NCBI GenBank assembly: GCA_002751075.1
Contig: NAOQ01000131.1
Location: forward strand, 71,461 to 135,460
Reading direction: 5' to 3'
Origin: Ichthyophonus hoferi
Taxonomy: Eukaryota; Opisthokonta; Ichthyosporea; Ichthyophonida; Ichthyophonidae
DNA: 64,000 nt
Under the pieces are notes generated by a model. It was not told the DNA's origin. It searched no databases and saw nothing but the letters and a program-made list of their open reading frames with translations. Made by a program: the position numbers and the translations under genes. Positions 1 through 12,300 of the stretch are shown one piece after another; position 1 is the stretch's first letter, and every line of letters starts with the position of its first letter.

Positions 1-112
1 TACATACACACATACATGTATACACACATACACACATGCAAGCTATACATACACATACTAATGCATCTTTCTTCCTATTACCTAGACGATACGACTTGTA
101 ATGAATGAACAG

Positions 113-238
113 GGATGGAGAGGGATGTATAAAGGACTCTCTCTGAACTGGATCAAGGGCCCTGTGGCTGTGGCGATTAGTTTTACGATGTATGACACAG
201 TTTCGAAATATCTTAAACGGCATATAGTAGACAACTGA
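113..238 (+). CDS. SLC25A42: SLC25A42-like mitochondrial carrier, last exon only
   Basis: Final coding exon of a mitochondrial solute carrier; the rest of the gene lies left of the window. After an AG acceptor at 111-112 the exon reads G-W-R-G-M-Y-K-G-L-S-L-N-W-I-K-G-P and then a sixth-helix-like stretch ending at TGA 236-238. The block YKGLS-NW-KGP-AV-ISF followed by a short basic tail closely matches the C-terminus of SLC25A42, the inner-membrane carrier that exchanges coenzyme A for adenine nucleotides. SLC25A16/Leu5-type carriers are the nearest alternative. The exon starts at codon phase 0. The first AATAAA I see downstream is at 737-742, so the 3' UTR may be about 500 bases. The gene converges with the casein kinase gene on the other strand. 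Confidence 0.85.
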   Translation, partial: GWRGMYKGLSLNWIKGPVAVAISFTMYDTVSKYLKRHIVDN

Positions 239-592
239 AGAATGATTATTAATTTATTAATAATAATAATTAATTACGCCCTCTGGTTGATAAAACTATC
301 AAGTTATTTTATACCATTATATTACATTATGGTATAATTTATTGTATTATAATATATTATAGTATATTATAGTATAGTACAGTATAGTATATTATATCGT
401 TATGGTGTACTCCGTTGTATTGTATAGTAGTGTATTATATTATTGCTAAAGCGTATGTTCTGTATATGTTATCTAAGCTATAGGCATGTAGACAGGATTT
501 TGTATGAATTGCTACCTGAATGCAACCAAGGTGTAGGTGTGTTGTGCTATGTTTTCCAAGGAGTTTAACACACTTTAATAAGGATCTCTGAT

Positions 593-735
593 TGGTTCAT
601 TATAATGTCCATCTTTTATATGATGTTAATTAGTTGTCATTACACTGTGAATAAGATAAGTTATGGGTTATCTTCGACCTACTGGTTCATTATAATATCT
701 ATCTTTTATATGCTGTGCTAATTGGATAATTTTGG
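593..735 (+). repeat. Two-copy direct repeat, 90-base period
   Basis: About 48 bases starting TGGTTCATTATAAT at 593 recur from 683 with a few substitutions, followed by a similar TTAATTAG / TAATTGG tail. A plain local duplication with no coding potential seen. Confidence 0.7.
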
Positions 736-793
736 TAATAAAAACACAACTCCACTGGATTGGGTTATTAAATTTTATTTCTTGTAATTCAAT

Positions 794-833
794 CAGTCAT
801 ATTGGTATACATGACAGGTATCCAATATGACTG
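794..833. repeat. Inverted repeat able to form a hairpin
   Basis: Left arm 794-810 (CAGTCATATTGGTATAC) pairs with right arm 818-833 (GTATCCAATATGACTG) with a single bulged base. The loop is 7 bases at 811-817. The arms include ATTGG/CCAAT. Confidence 0.75.
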
Positions 834-1933
834 TGTTGCATTCTACATAAACATAAAATAGTTTTCTTCACATATATAGATATATTGATAACTATACCGA
901 TACTATCATATTTAATCTCCTTATTACGTCAAATCACTATGCTTTTTAATGGCTGGTAATGTGGCACTAATTATCATTGGCTATACTCGAACTCCGTTCC
1001 ACCTATGCCAATAGCTATGAAGTATTATATCTGAAAATCAGACTTGCAACAACGTATATATAAAATACATATATTACGTATTACGATGATATTGTAAGTG
1101 TAACTCATGCCAGATGATCTATATATTTATAGTTATTGTGCACTCCTAATTACTAAACTTACTAATTATTGGCACAATGTCAGATATCACTTGTACCAGT
1201 ACCATTCATTGGTCTTTGCGTAAATGCAATTAAATGTAGAGGTAAGTGATTAAGACATGTATAGTATAGACACTTAGAGCATATTCAACTTTATGATCAT
1301 CAGCCCGCGTGCAACCAGTTGCATACATATACACATATATATATACTTTGCGGCATTATATATATCTGACCTGACATGACTAACTACACTTACTGATTGG
1401 TCCATTACAATTAGTTCCTAAACTATTCGTACAGTAAATCTAGAATCAGCAACGGAAAATAAATAATTGTAAGATATAGGAGGCATAGGAGATGGGAGGG
1501 AAGTGGAGTGGCATTTCCAGCACAAAACATTGGGTAAAAGGCACTGTAACATTAATATGAATGAGGTTAAAGAGAGACAGGAGGATAAGCTGTTGGCAAA
1601 TTTGTTCTAAAATAAAAAATTCCGTATGTATATACAGATATATAAAATATATGTTTGGTCTTGGGTGTAACCCAATGAAACTATACGGATAGGATGGTCC
1701 GCTCCAATCCAAAAAATACTCGCTACACTACAATACACATGCATTGTATGCATTGTAGCTATAGGCACCTATGACATGCCCTACGTAGTAGGTGTATAGT
1801 TGAATTATGATGAAGGATAGTATGTATGTTTGTATGTATGTATGTATGCTGTGTAGTAGTAACAAAGTAATCACCACGATGGTAGGATATATGATTAGTC
1901 GGCATAAGAAAGAATAATATTTGATTGGAGATA

Positions 1934-2173
1934 ATATAATATAATATATATGAAGTCCAATAGGAAGGTCTGGAAAAAACAGGGCTAAGAAGGAAATCCA
2001 TTACGTCAGACACTGCAGTAGCCAATCCAATGCGTTCCCGCGCTTATTATTCTAATATAATATAATATATATGGAGTCCAATAGGACGGCTAGGAAAACC
2101 AGGACCAAAAAGGAAATCCCCTACGTCAGACATTGCAGTAGCCAATCCAATGCGTTCCCGCGCTTACTATTCC
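1934..2173. promoter_or_regulatory. Tandem 120-bp module with CRE, CCAAT and E2F-like sites
   Basis: Two direct copies, 1934-2053 and 2054-2173, at an exact 120-base period. Each contains a CRE/ATF-like TACGTCA (about 2002-2008 and 2122-2128; the first copy has the fuller TTACGTCA), a CCAAT box (2022-2026, 2142-2146) and an E2F-like TTCCCGCGC (2035-2043, 2155-2163). The region around the sites is more GC-rich than the AT-rich surroundings. The site names come from known consensus sequences; promoter activity is inference. The flanking known genes both end here, so it would serve an unseen transcript, act as an enhancer, or be part of a repeat. Confidence 0.5.
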
Positions 2174-2468
2174 GATATCTTATACTAACGGATGTCGAAT
2201 ACATATATATAGTGTATTACATTATTACATCGTATAGTTGTAGCTGTAGCTATGGTTGTGGTTGTGGTTGTGGTTGTGATTGTGGTTCTGTCTACTTTTA
2301 CTTAAATACTATCTAAGGGTAAAACGCATTATATCATATTTACCTATTTGTTCAGATTAATAATGGGATAATGGGGTCATCAAGTGAAAAAAAACATATA
2401 TATTCTATCCCATGCAGGTCCATTGTACAAGATCAATGGTCGCTACGGTAACGGTTACGACCAATCAA

Positions 2469-3330
2469 TCATCGCCCGCCAAAACAGCCACAACAACCAC
2501 CACCTCTCTCCTCCGGTTGTTGTGCTTTAACTGGGGCACGAGATGAAGAAGGAACAGGATCCCTTCGATCGGTTTTAGTATTCACTGGGGCTGGCTGCGA
2601 GGTGTTAATCTGCAGGGGGAGGAATGGGAGGAAATGCAGGTTGGTCACAGAGCCATGGTGGTTATGTGGTGGGAGAGATAGACAAGTGAGAAAAAGAAAG
2701 TGAGAGAGAAAGAAAGAGAAGAGAAAGAAACGCCATGCTGGCTATAGGAGGTACGTTACCTCGGGTGTTATGCGATCGTCACCTATTGATCTGATTGGAT
2801 CCTTGCTGCTAAGTGTCAGATCTTGGGTTGGTGACAAAAGCTATAGGGGGTTGGATTGGTTAATCTCTACAACAATAAATAGGAATTTTGATGGCATGTA
2901 GGCATCTAACTAATCTAATTTATTACTGGTACACATACATGGTAATTAAGATTAGCGTGAAATATACTATGCACCAAATGGCTATTCATAGCCTATATCT
3001 ATATTGGGCTTATCCGCACTCACATTGGATTAATGGAAGATAGCATAGCATCGAAAATAACCAATGAAGAAAGAAGCCCCATATCAGATAACCATATTAG
3101 GCATATCTATAAACATCAGTATAAACATAAAATATGTATGCGTGTCGGTAAAACTATAATATACATGACTTGAAAGTTCAGATATACTAGTGCAAGTGAG
3201 ATCTACCAGTAATAAGGAACCTTTAAAATTTACTATAATGTATGTGCCAACCACTTACTTAATTTTTGAACAGTCAATAAAAATGCAATTTCAATACATT
3301 AGCACGAATAAATCAGCTCAAGTAAATGCA

Positions 3331-3364
<34 letters not shown>

Positions 3365-6300
3365 CATAGAAATATGTATACATACCGTTAGATCAGACCA
3401 ATCAAAATGGGAATCATTTTCCCAGCCCGACTTCTCCAGCACCGTCATAAACAGACCCCTCAAGTAATCATAGTCAGGTTTTTCATCAAACTTATACCCA
3501 CGTGCTACCCTAAGGTATTCACTGAATTCCTCTGTGTGAATTACCAGTGCTCGGTGAGTGCATGTACTTTGGTTTCTTTATGTATATAAATATATATCGA
3601 TAACGTGATTGGTCTGGTTAATTTTATTCAGATCATTGTATTGGCTTATATATTGTTTGAATAAGGTGCTAATGCTATACAGTGATTAGTTAGTAGACAG
3701 TCTTACATAATAACGACACGAGAGTGGCCACAGGTCATGTAAACCCTATCTCCTTTTACCTCCTGTACTATACCCCCTCTCTCTCCCTCACTCCCTCCAT
3801 TCCTCCCTACAGAGGAGGATGTTGGTGGTAGTAACCCTTACCAGGAAAGCCCTTGCACAGTTCGTCAATAGGAGTCCTTCGCTTGGTCTCTCCTATCTTC
3901 TGGTATCGCTCCTTAAGATTGTCAGCTTTAAGACCCTGCCATGGGAGGCTGCCTCGCAAGAAATACATCAACATATGTCCCATAGCCTCTAAGTCATCTC
4001 GCCGGCTTTGCTCTGCAGGGAGCGGGAGAGGAAGAGGGAGAGGAAGAGGGAGAGAAAGAGAAAGAGAGTGTGTGAGGAAGGGGTACAGTTTACTGTTATC
4101 ATCTTGTGAATAGCGCTGCACTTCTTTCATATATTTACATCTATCCGTGTGTACATGGGCTTGATTTTCTATGTGCAAATGATCGAATCATTGTACCAAA
4201 ATTGACGATTAAAAGTTAAATCAAAATGATTCATCGAGTTGGTGAAAGGAAAAGAGTGTAATCATAGCTACGTGTAAATAACTAAGCGCCAATTAGCACC
4301 TGGTATTAATTTATTAGTTCTCATGAGTCATTGCCCATCCTACCCACCTCTCTCTGCACTATTTGGTCAATAGGTACTTCATATTAGGATCATAACTAGG
4401 TATGCAAGATGTATGATTATTTTCCAATCATCTTTTTAGGACCGCCAACACAATTAGGTACCAACCAATACAACCAGAGCAATAATCTAGCACATACATA
4501 TTATCCAATAAAATAATTCCTCCAAGAATAACTTTACAAGAGGTAAACATGTAGATATAGTAGGAGATAGTATAATATAGTACGATGTAGTAGGACCTCT
4601 ATATATATAGAAAGAAAGCCCATGACCCACCCCTTCCTAAGTGTGTGTTGATACTCATATATCGTGCAGTGCCAGTTAGGCTCTTGTTCTCTCTATACGC
4701 TATATGGTTCCCCTCGGCATCCATGAACTCCTTCGCCTGTATATCTCCATTGAATTAGTTACTACATTATTATAACCATACACTACACTATACTACATTA
4801 TATGACATTTGCCCAATAAAAGGACTCAGTTCAAGAAAAAGGATGTCCATATATATATATACTAACAAAAAAACACATAACAAAAAAAAAAGGGTAATTG
4901 GAGGAATAAGTTATTAAAAAATAATAGAAATACATATATACATATATAATGATAGGTTAGATAAAGAAAAATATGATAAGAAAAGGAAGAGTTCAGTATT
5001 AATTGGTGTAATTAAATTAACTACATTGTGTAATTCCACTATAACCAGGGTGTTAATGTGTTTATGTGTATGTATGTATGTATGTATGCATGTGTGTTTA
5101 TATGTATGTGTGAATATCTATATAGCACGTTAGGGGAAAAAAATATATTTAGAGGTAAACGTATGTTATTAGTAGATATATATAAAATGGAATGACATGA
5201 TTATAAAGGTAGTTATTAACTAATAAGACATTAGATTATATTATATTATATGGATATTTATCAAACAGTTGAGTATAGTACGACCGAGTATTATACAACT
5301 TGGTTGCGATGTAATAATAACAACATTGCAATATCATTACAATATAATTATAGTATAACTATAAAATAATAGTAACATAATAACAACATAACAATAACCT
5401 AATCAAAACATAATTATAACACAATTGCAGTATAACTACAACACAACTACACCACGCCCACAGCAGTAACACACGGACAATCCATCCTTACCAATCCGAA
5501 ATCAATCATGTTGACTTTATTGTGCTCTCCTTTCTCTTTTCTACCTACTAGGAAGTTTTCTGGTTTTGTGTCGCGAAAGATAATGTGCTTGTTGTGTATG
5601 CACTCCATACGTGTAAGCTGTTAGAAGGATTGGTATTGTGTTAGTAAAAGATTGCCGTGTAGGTATGTAGGTATGTATGTATGTATGTATGTATGTATGT
5701 ATGATGTAAGTATATCAACCTAACAGCCTCAACCCGCTGTAACAGTTATTCATCGTGCTATAATATATAAATACACATTATAATATCACATCAAACATAT
5801 TAGTTAATTGGTTTAATTAAGAGCATATTGATTGATTGGCTGCCTTAATTAGCGTTCTTTCCGCTACTATATATGGTTTTGACCACACTTAATCTTAATT
5901 TAAATGTTGTGTATAATGCTTTGAAGAGTTAATTTCCAGGTATTATCGCGTGATACTAATTGTATAATTGGTCACAATCATTCATTTAAACTTTTAAAAA
6001 ATAGTATATGATATAGGAGGCTAGTATAAAATAAGGTAAGGGAAACAGAAGCTAGCAATAAGGTAATAAAAAAGGAATGAATACCAATTGGATAGCAATC
6101 ATACACACGGTCTTGACAGTAAATTTACGGCCACACATATCAAACAGATCTTCCAGACTTGGCCCTAATAGGTCCATTACCTAAAAGAAGGAGAAGGAAA
6201 AGAAGGAAGGCAAGAGTGAGAGATAGTTAGATGGCGATAGATGGGGTTGATGCATTCATTGTATTTATAAATGTATATATAGGTTGAATGTATAGTGTAC

Positions 6301-7717
6301 TATCAATATTGTTGATGCATTGTATTTATAAATGTATATATAGGTTGAATGNNNNNNNNNNNNNNNNNNNNNNNNNNNNNNNNNNNNNNNNNNNNNNNNN
6401 NNNNNNNNNNNNNNNNNNNNNNNNNNNNNNNNNNNNNNNNNNNNNNNNNNNNNNNNNNNNNNNNNNNNNNNNNNNNNNNNNNNNNNNNNNNNNNNNNNNN
6501 NNNNNNNNNNNNNNNNNNNNNNNNNNNNNNNNNNNNNNNNNNNNNNNNNNNNNNNNNNNNNNNNNNNNNNNNNNNNNNNNNNNNNNNNNNNNNNNNNNNN
6601 NNNNNNNNNNNNNNNNNNNNNNNNNNNNNNNNNNNNNNNNNNNNNNNNNNNNNNNNNNNNNNNNNNNNNNNNNNNNNNNNNNNNNNNNNNNNNNNNNNNN
6701 NNNNNNNNNNNNNNNNNNNNNNNNNNNNNNNNNNNNNNNNNNNNNNNNNNNNNNNNNNNNNNNNNNNNNNNNNNNNNNNNNNNNNNNNNNNNNNNNNNNN
6801 NNNNNNNNNNNNNNNNNNNNNNNNNNNNNNNNNNNNNNNNNNNNNNNNNNNNNNNNNNNNNNNNNNNNNNNNNNNNNNNNNNNNNNNNNNNNNNNNNNNN
6901 NNNNNNNNNNNNNNNNNNNNNNNNNNNNNNNNNNNNNNNNNNNNNNNNNNNNNNNNNNNNNNNNNNNNNNNNNNNNNNNNNNNNNNNNNNNNNNNNNNNN
7001 NNNNNNNNNNNNNNNNNNNNNNNNNNNNNNNNNNNNNNNNNNNNNNNNNNNNNNNNNNNNNNNNNNNNNNNNNNNNNNNNNNNNNNNNNNNNNNNNNNNN
7101 NNNNNNNNNNNNNNNNNNNNNNNNNNNNNNNNNNNNNNNNNNNNNNNNNNNNNNNNNNNNNNNNNNNNNCAAAATACACTACAAGCGCCAGACTGCAATA
7201 ATTATCCGTGCTAGCTTGTTTGATGGACAGATAAAGGCGCTATAAGATAATTATGTAGAATAGTTTGCATGATAATACGTATAATAGTATTATATCTATT
7301 GCAATGTCATTTGTTAAAAATCATTTTGCTCGCAAATTTTGCTATACTACAATCTTAATCTTTGACCAATAGAAAAAAAATGAAAACAATTTTAAATTAG
7401 GGGTAATCCAATCAGTTGCCCCTAACAACGAGATTAAAGAGCAAATAAGTTATAAACTTAGCTATGATTGTACAACTACTACCAGTTCAGATTTTAAAGA
7501 AGCCAATAAAATAACTTGGTTCATCTAGAATAAATTATAAAAATACACACAAGACTATATATATATAGTTGTAGTCATAGTAACAGTGACAGAGATAGAC
7601 GGAAGGAGTGGTATAACTAACCAATGCATTGTATTTTCCAGCAGGGCCAAAGTAGTGTACAGTTGGAAATCCATCTAGAGAGATGGAGGTGGGTGTTATG
7701 TCGTAAAAAGGATACGA

Positions 7718-7763
<46 letters not shown>

Positions 7764-8544
7764 AACGGAGAAATAGAAGAAGAAGAAAAAAAACAGAAAA
7801 AGAGAAAACGAGAACAAGAAACAAACAAAAAAAAAAAGACAAGAAAGAGAGAGAAATAAAACAAGAAAGAAGAAAATAGACAGACAGAAAGATAAGCATG
7901 GTAAACCACAACTACTAACGTACAATACATAACATAACATACATTCTCCGACACCGTCCCCTTGGAGGGCTTTATAAAACTTGTATTCTAAATGCAACTG
8001 TGGTGATCTGGTTTTTATTGGCTCCTGATCATGCCGTAAGTTATATCACCGGGTTAGCATTGGAGTACAGGGACTGTAAAAGGAAGTTATTGCATATGTG
8101 TGTGTGTTTACACAATATATTATATATGTATGTATATATATATATATTATGTATATATAATTGGCTAGTGTCCACCATAAAAGTATTCTTTATCAACCCT
8201 ATAAAGCCATATTTATACAGCTGTATAGTTACATGATACATACTACATATCATATACTACATATCATATACTACATACTACATACCATATACCACATACC
8301 ATATACCATACAACACATACCACAGATCACACACTATATGTCGCATACCGCACACCATATACTATATACCACATACCACATACTACATATACATTAGGAA
8401 AGTAAGAGTAGAGAGAGGGAACCCTTACGAGCTTAATGGCAACATCTTCATTTGTTTGCAAGTTCTTTCCTATTGGGTGTTAAAATATTCATTAACATAA
8501 TAATAGCCCAACCACTAAGAGTTTAACTGTGTGCTTTCTCTTAC

Positions 8545-8586
<42 letters not shown>

Positions 8587-9357
8587 CTTCATCACATTAT
8601 TCGTTTCTCGCTTACAATATAATGTGTTCACTAAAAATATATCTGATATAATACCCTAAAACACCACTATAATCACGCGTCCAAATGCTCTCCCATATAT
8701 GTGTATATAGGTATACCTGTAAGTATATCTATCTGATAATATGTGGTCATGTCTGTGACGTATATCTTAGTGTATCCTATTATAATCGTTATATAGTTTT
8801 ACAATTATATATCCTAATTACGTACAAACAGATGTAGCTTCAGTTCTTAATTATAATCTTAATATGCTATTAAACAATACCATAGATTATAATAGATATA
8901 TATATATATATATATATTATATTCTATTCTATTATACTATATTACGTTGCATTGAATATTGTTGTGATGTTGTGTTATGATATGCCATAACGTATTATAA
9001 TATATCACATTGCATATTGATGTATAATACACTATAGCCTCACACACAACACTACAATACAACATAGTAAATAATAAACATAACAAAAAACAAACATACA
9101 TACTTATAGACAAAAACACAAATAATAAGTATGTGAATGTAATATATTAGTGTATGTAAGCCAAGAGATATATATTTAAAATTCTAAGCATATAAATCTA
9201 TATATAGATAGACACTATCATATATGCTTTTAAAATTATAGTGTATAGAGGAAACGTAACCAGTACTCTGTTCCTGCTATTACGGCATACCTAAGTGGAT
9301 GAAACCGAAGTTGCCCGCCCCGATCTTCTTCCCAACCCGAAAATTAGGGCCCACCAT
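2469..9357 (-). CDS. CSNK1G: Casein kinase 1 gamma (membrane-anchored Ser/Thr kinase)
   Basis: Complete on the minus strand in 11 coding exons: 9357-9291, 8469-8429, 8024-7943, 7674-7622, 6180-6085, 5617-5492, 4736-4631, 4012-3842, 3531-3386, 2840-2760, 2609-2469. They sum to 1110 bases (369 aa) and every junction keeps frame. The protein starts [13 protein letters not shown]. It has the ATP loop GAGNFG, VAIK lysine, catalytic [14 protein letters not shown], the CK1-type SIN motif ([11 protein letters not shown]) and the gamma-specific [10 protein letters not shown] block. The C-terminus ends [11 protein letters not shown], cysteines that in this family are palmitoylated for plasma-membrane anchoring; CK1 gamma phosphorylates LRP6 in Wnt signalling. 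The basic tail after the cysteines in vertebrates is missing. Start choice: the ATG in the MVGPNF exon is the first supported methionine; a further 5' exon giving the usual low-complexity leader cannot be excluded. Intron 4 holds an assembly gap; other introns hold AG, AT and CATA microsatellites. Confidence 0.93.
6247..6351. repeat. Minisatellite running into assembly gap
   Basis: A unit of about 62-65 bases starting TTGATGCATT occurs at 6247 and again at 6312 and then meets the run of N. It lies in intron 4 of the casein kinase gene. A tandem array of this unit is the likely reason for the gap. Confidence 0.65.
6352..7169. other. Assembly gap (818 N)
   Basis: Run of N inside casein kinase intron 4, between exon 7674-7622 and exon 6180-6085. 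The flanking exons join in frame without needing sequence from the gap. Confidence 0.99.
8230..8398. repeat. Degenerate CATAC/CATAT tandem array
   Basis: Roughly 170 bases of imperfect 5- to 10-base units such as CATATACTACATACCA in the intron 8025-8428 of the casein kinase gene. Low complexity; the ORF running through it is not a gene. Confidence 0.7.
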
Positions 9358-12300
9358 CGAAAAGTTAGCACACTTAAGTGCACAGAGAATGCTAAGGAAA
9401 CAAATGAGGGCGGGACTGTGGGAATATGTGGGCATATAGGGGTATATAGTTGGCTATGGGTTAGTATGGTGTTATTATTGGTATTAGTACTATGGTATAA
9501 TGTTATTAGGTTATTGGTACTATTAATAGTATTAGCAGAATAGTATAATATGGTTGGATTATTATAGGTATTATTAATAGCATGGTATACGGTAGTAGTG
9601 TCATTGGTGAGTTGGTGGAGTGTTATTATAAATACTAAGATGCTATTGGTAATCTAGATTGGTATTAAGATAAAAATATCTTTATTAAACCTTATACCAG
9701 TATTTGATTTAAAATATGACATGGAATATATTTTTTACTTCTATATCCCCATATGGGTTAATTAACTATAAAGGTTATGCGTTTATGATAGTTTAGGCAT
9801 AAGTTGAATACGGGTGGAGTGATATTAGTGTGAATTATTCAGAGTAATAACGAGAAAAAACATAAAAAATAAAAGGACTGTCCTATAGAGATCACAAAGA
9901 ACACAAACTAATTAAATTAATTAACACTCTCTACACTTCCACGTATATTATATAGTTGTAAACAAAATCAAAGACTAAATGTAATATTTATAGTTACAAA
10001 CTTACATTCCAATATACCCTCTTATAGTTTATTCATAATATATAAACCTCTAATAAAATATTTCTTATATCTTGCGGTTGTTCAAGTGGATTACGCTACT
10101 CAATCGGCGAGATGGGGTTTAATACTATAAAATGATTCGCGGAAATTCTAATATTTTAGGACCAAGTGTTTATAGTAAAATAAAGTTAAATAAAACTATA
10201 ACTATAATAGAGCCGATATAGCCTGCAGGTATACATAGAACAACAAAAGAAAAGTTCTGAAGAAATATATACGTTGGTAGGTGGGTGAGTGTGCCCGGTA
10301 CAAGATAGATAATATACTGTTGTATATAGAAATGCATATATGAGAGAGAAATAAGAGAGTAAGTAAGAAAGAAATATATGGATATATATACCCGTTGCGA
10401 GATAAATGATACAGTTGCATATAGAAATACAGGAATAATCTCATACCCAACCTTTTGTATAGGTAAATAACCAACTGGTTTTGTAGACACTATGATAGAG
10501 AGGATGGAGAGCTATAAAATATATAACATAATATATATATAAAGAAATAACAACTATACATATATTATATAGCTATATACAAACAAAACCACGGAATTTT
10601 TTTTGCATTTCCCCTGTGCATATATATAAGCCAGTTTTGGATAAATACTAAATAAATAAAAGATGTGGTTATATATTTGTGTATGTTGTGTATAACTATA
10701 TAGTACGTATATATGAGAGAATACATGTAGGTATGTGTGGGTATGCATGGATACTGCATAAATCAGAATAAACAAGCAAATGGCAAAGCTATCATACTAA
10801 GCAAGTTAAAAAACACATAAAATATACGTAGAATGGCAGTATAAGATGTATGTTGCGTAGGTATCCGCGCATAAAATTAATAAATAGTGATACTAAAGAG
10901 AAAAGCCTGCATATACTGGATATAACAATAATGCATACAAAGGTGAAAGAAGAAAACGTAAAAAGAAGCCTTAACATAGCGAGAAACAACACCGAATATA
11001 AGCTAACATGTACGGAGAATAAACTCACCGAGTAATAAAGTATAACAGAATCTTATAACTTAATATTGATATTCCTAATTCTGCGATAGATAGCCCTGTG
11101 TGGAACAGGAATAAGAAAGGTATATAAGCGCTATAGTGCACAATGACATGCAAAGAAACGCAATTCGTGGTTTGGTTAATATCTCCGTAACACGTTAAAA
11201 GAGAACTGTGATGACTAAAGGTGGTCTATACAATAAAAAAAAAGACGTTTGTAAAATGAAATTACCTTTTCCTCTCGTCTAGCCTATTTAGCCCTTTAGT
11301 AATTAGATATTTTACATCTCTTCAAAAACATCGAGAAAAGGGTTATACTTGTGTATGCCACCACACTAAATACCAATAAAAAAAATATAACACTTACATA
11401 TAGTCTATAATACACCGTGTGCCTTTGAAAACGTTGTGTCGAAAATCCGGGTAGAGTTCAGAACTAAAAAAAACGTACGTGAAACTAACGGATAAAATTG
11501 GAAAGAAAAAAAAGTAGCCAACCAAACTAACCATAGAGTTGCGTGCAAACGTGTATGTGTCTATGTGCTACAATAAATATGTAGAAAATACAAGACACGA
11601 CTAAATATATAAAAAATATTATAAAATACAATACAATACAATATAATATATATAATTATTTGGAGTGCTTGGGGTTTACATAACGTACCACACCACTATT
11701 GGCACTTTTTTAACATTATCGTGTGATAGATAGATCAATTACCTTAGTAATCAAATGAGTAAAGGCACTATCAGTGCAAATATTCGAATTATCTCACCGA
11801 ATTTGTAAATCTATCCAATTTCGTATTTATTTTTTTATTTTTATAAGCTTGTACGGTTGTGTTAAAATAACAATCTAATGAATTATTGGTTGGTCTTCCT
11901 CATATGGCTTATACATATAGATATCTCTTACTTTATATATATATATATATATAGAAAATATGGGATTAAATTAGACCAACCAATCAACATTGTAGTTGTA
12001 CTGGGGTCCAACCGTAAAAATGCTTGCCCATGCTGATTACGAAATCACATCTACAATATCTTGGATAATCCAAGACTTTGTGGCGATGCCATTCTTTTCC
12101 TTATTTTTGAACAGTTGAATACTGAAAATGATCAAAATAAAGTATGACAAACTATTTTAAATATTGCATACAGAAATATATATTTTAGTTCTATTATATG
12201 AATACAACTATGCGTTAATGGACAAAGGGCTACAAAACGAAATATACAATTATGGTCGACTCACACCATTTTAAAGACGCTATAGATATATTACAAAGGA

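Larger units (their letters stand above)
239..2468. other. Spacer between two convergent genes
   Basis: Both flanking genes end facing this 2.2-kb stretch. It is AT-rich and holds a 90-base-period direct repeat (593-735), a hairpin (794-833), a duplicated module with transcription-factor-like sites (1934-2173) and a GGTTGT-type hexanucleotide run (about 2250-2283). The open frames at 1446-1712 and 1759-2025 on the minus strand and 2071-2316 on the plus strand have no recognisable protein signature and overlap the repeats, so I do not call them genes. Confidence 0.6.

Noticed and set aside
2071-2316. 81-codon frame beginning in the duplicated regulatory module
   Set aside because: Ends in a Cys-Gly run coded by a simple hexamer repeat; no protein signature.
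6265-7245. Frames of about 300 codons across the first gap
   Set aside because: Almost entirely N; no sequence evidence.
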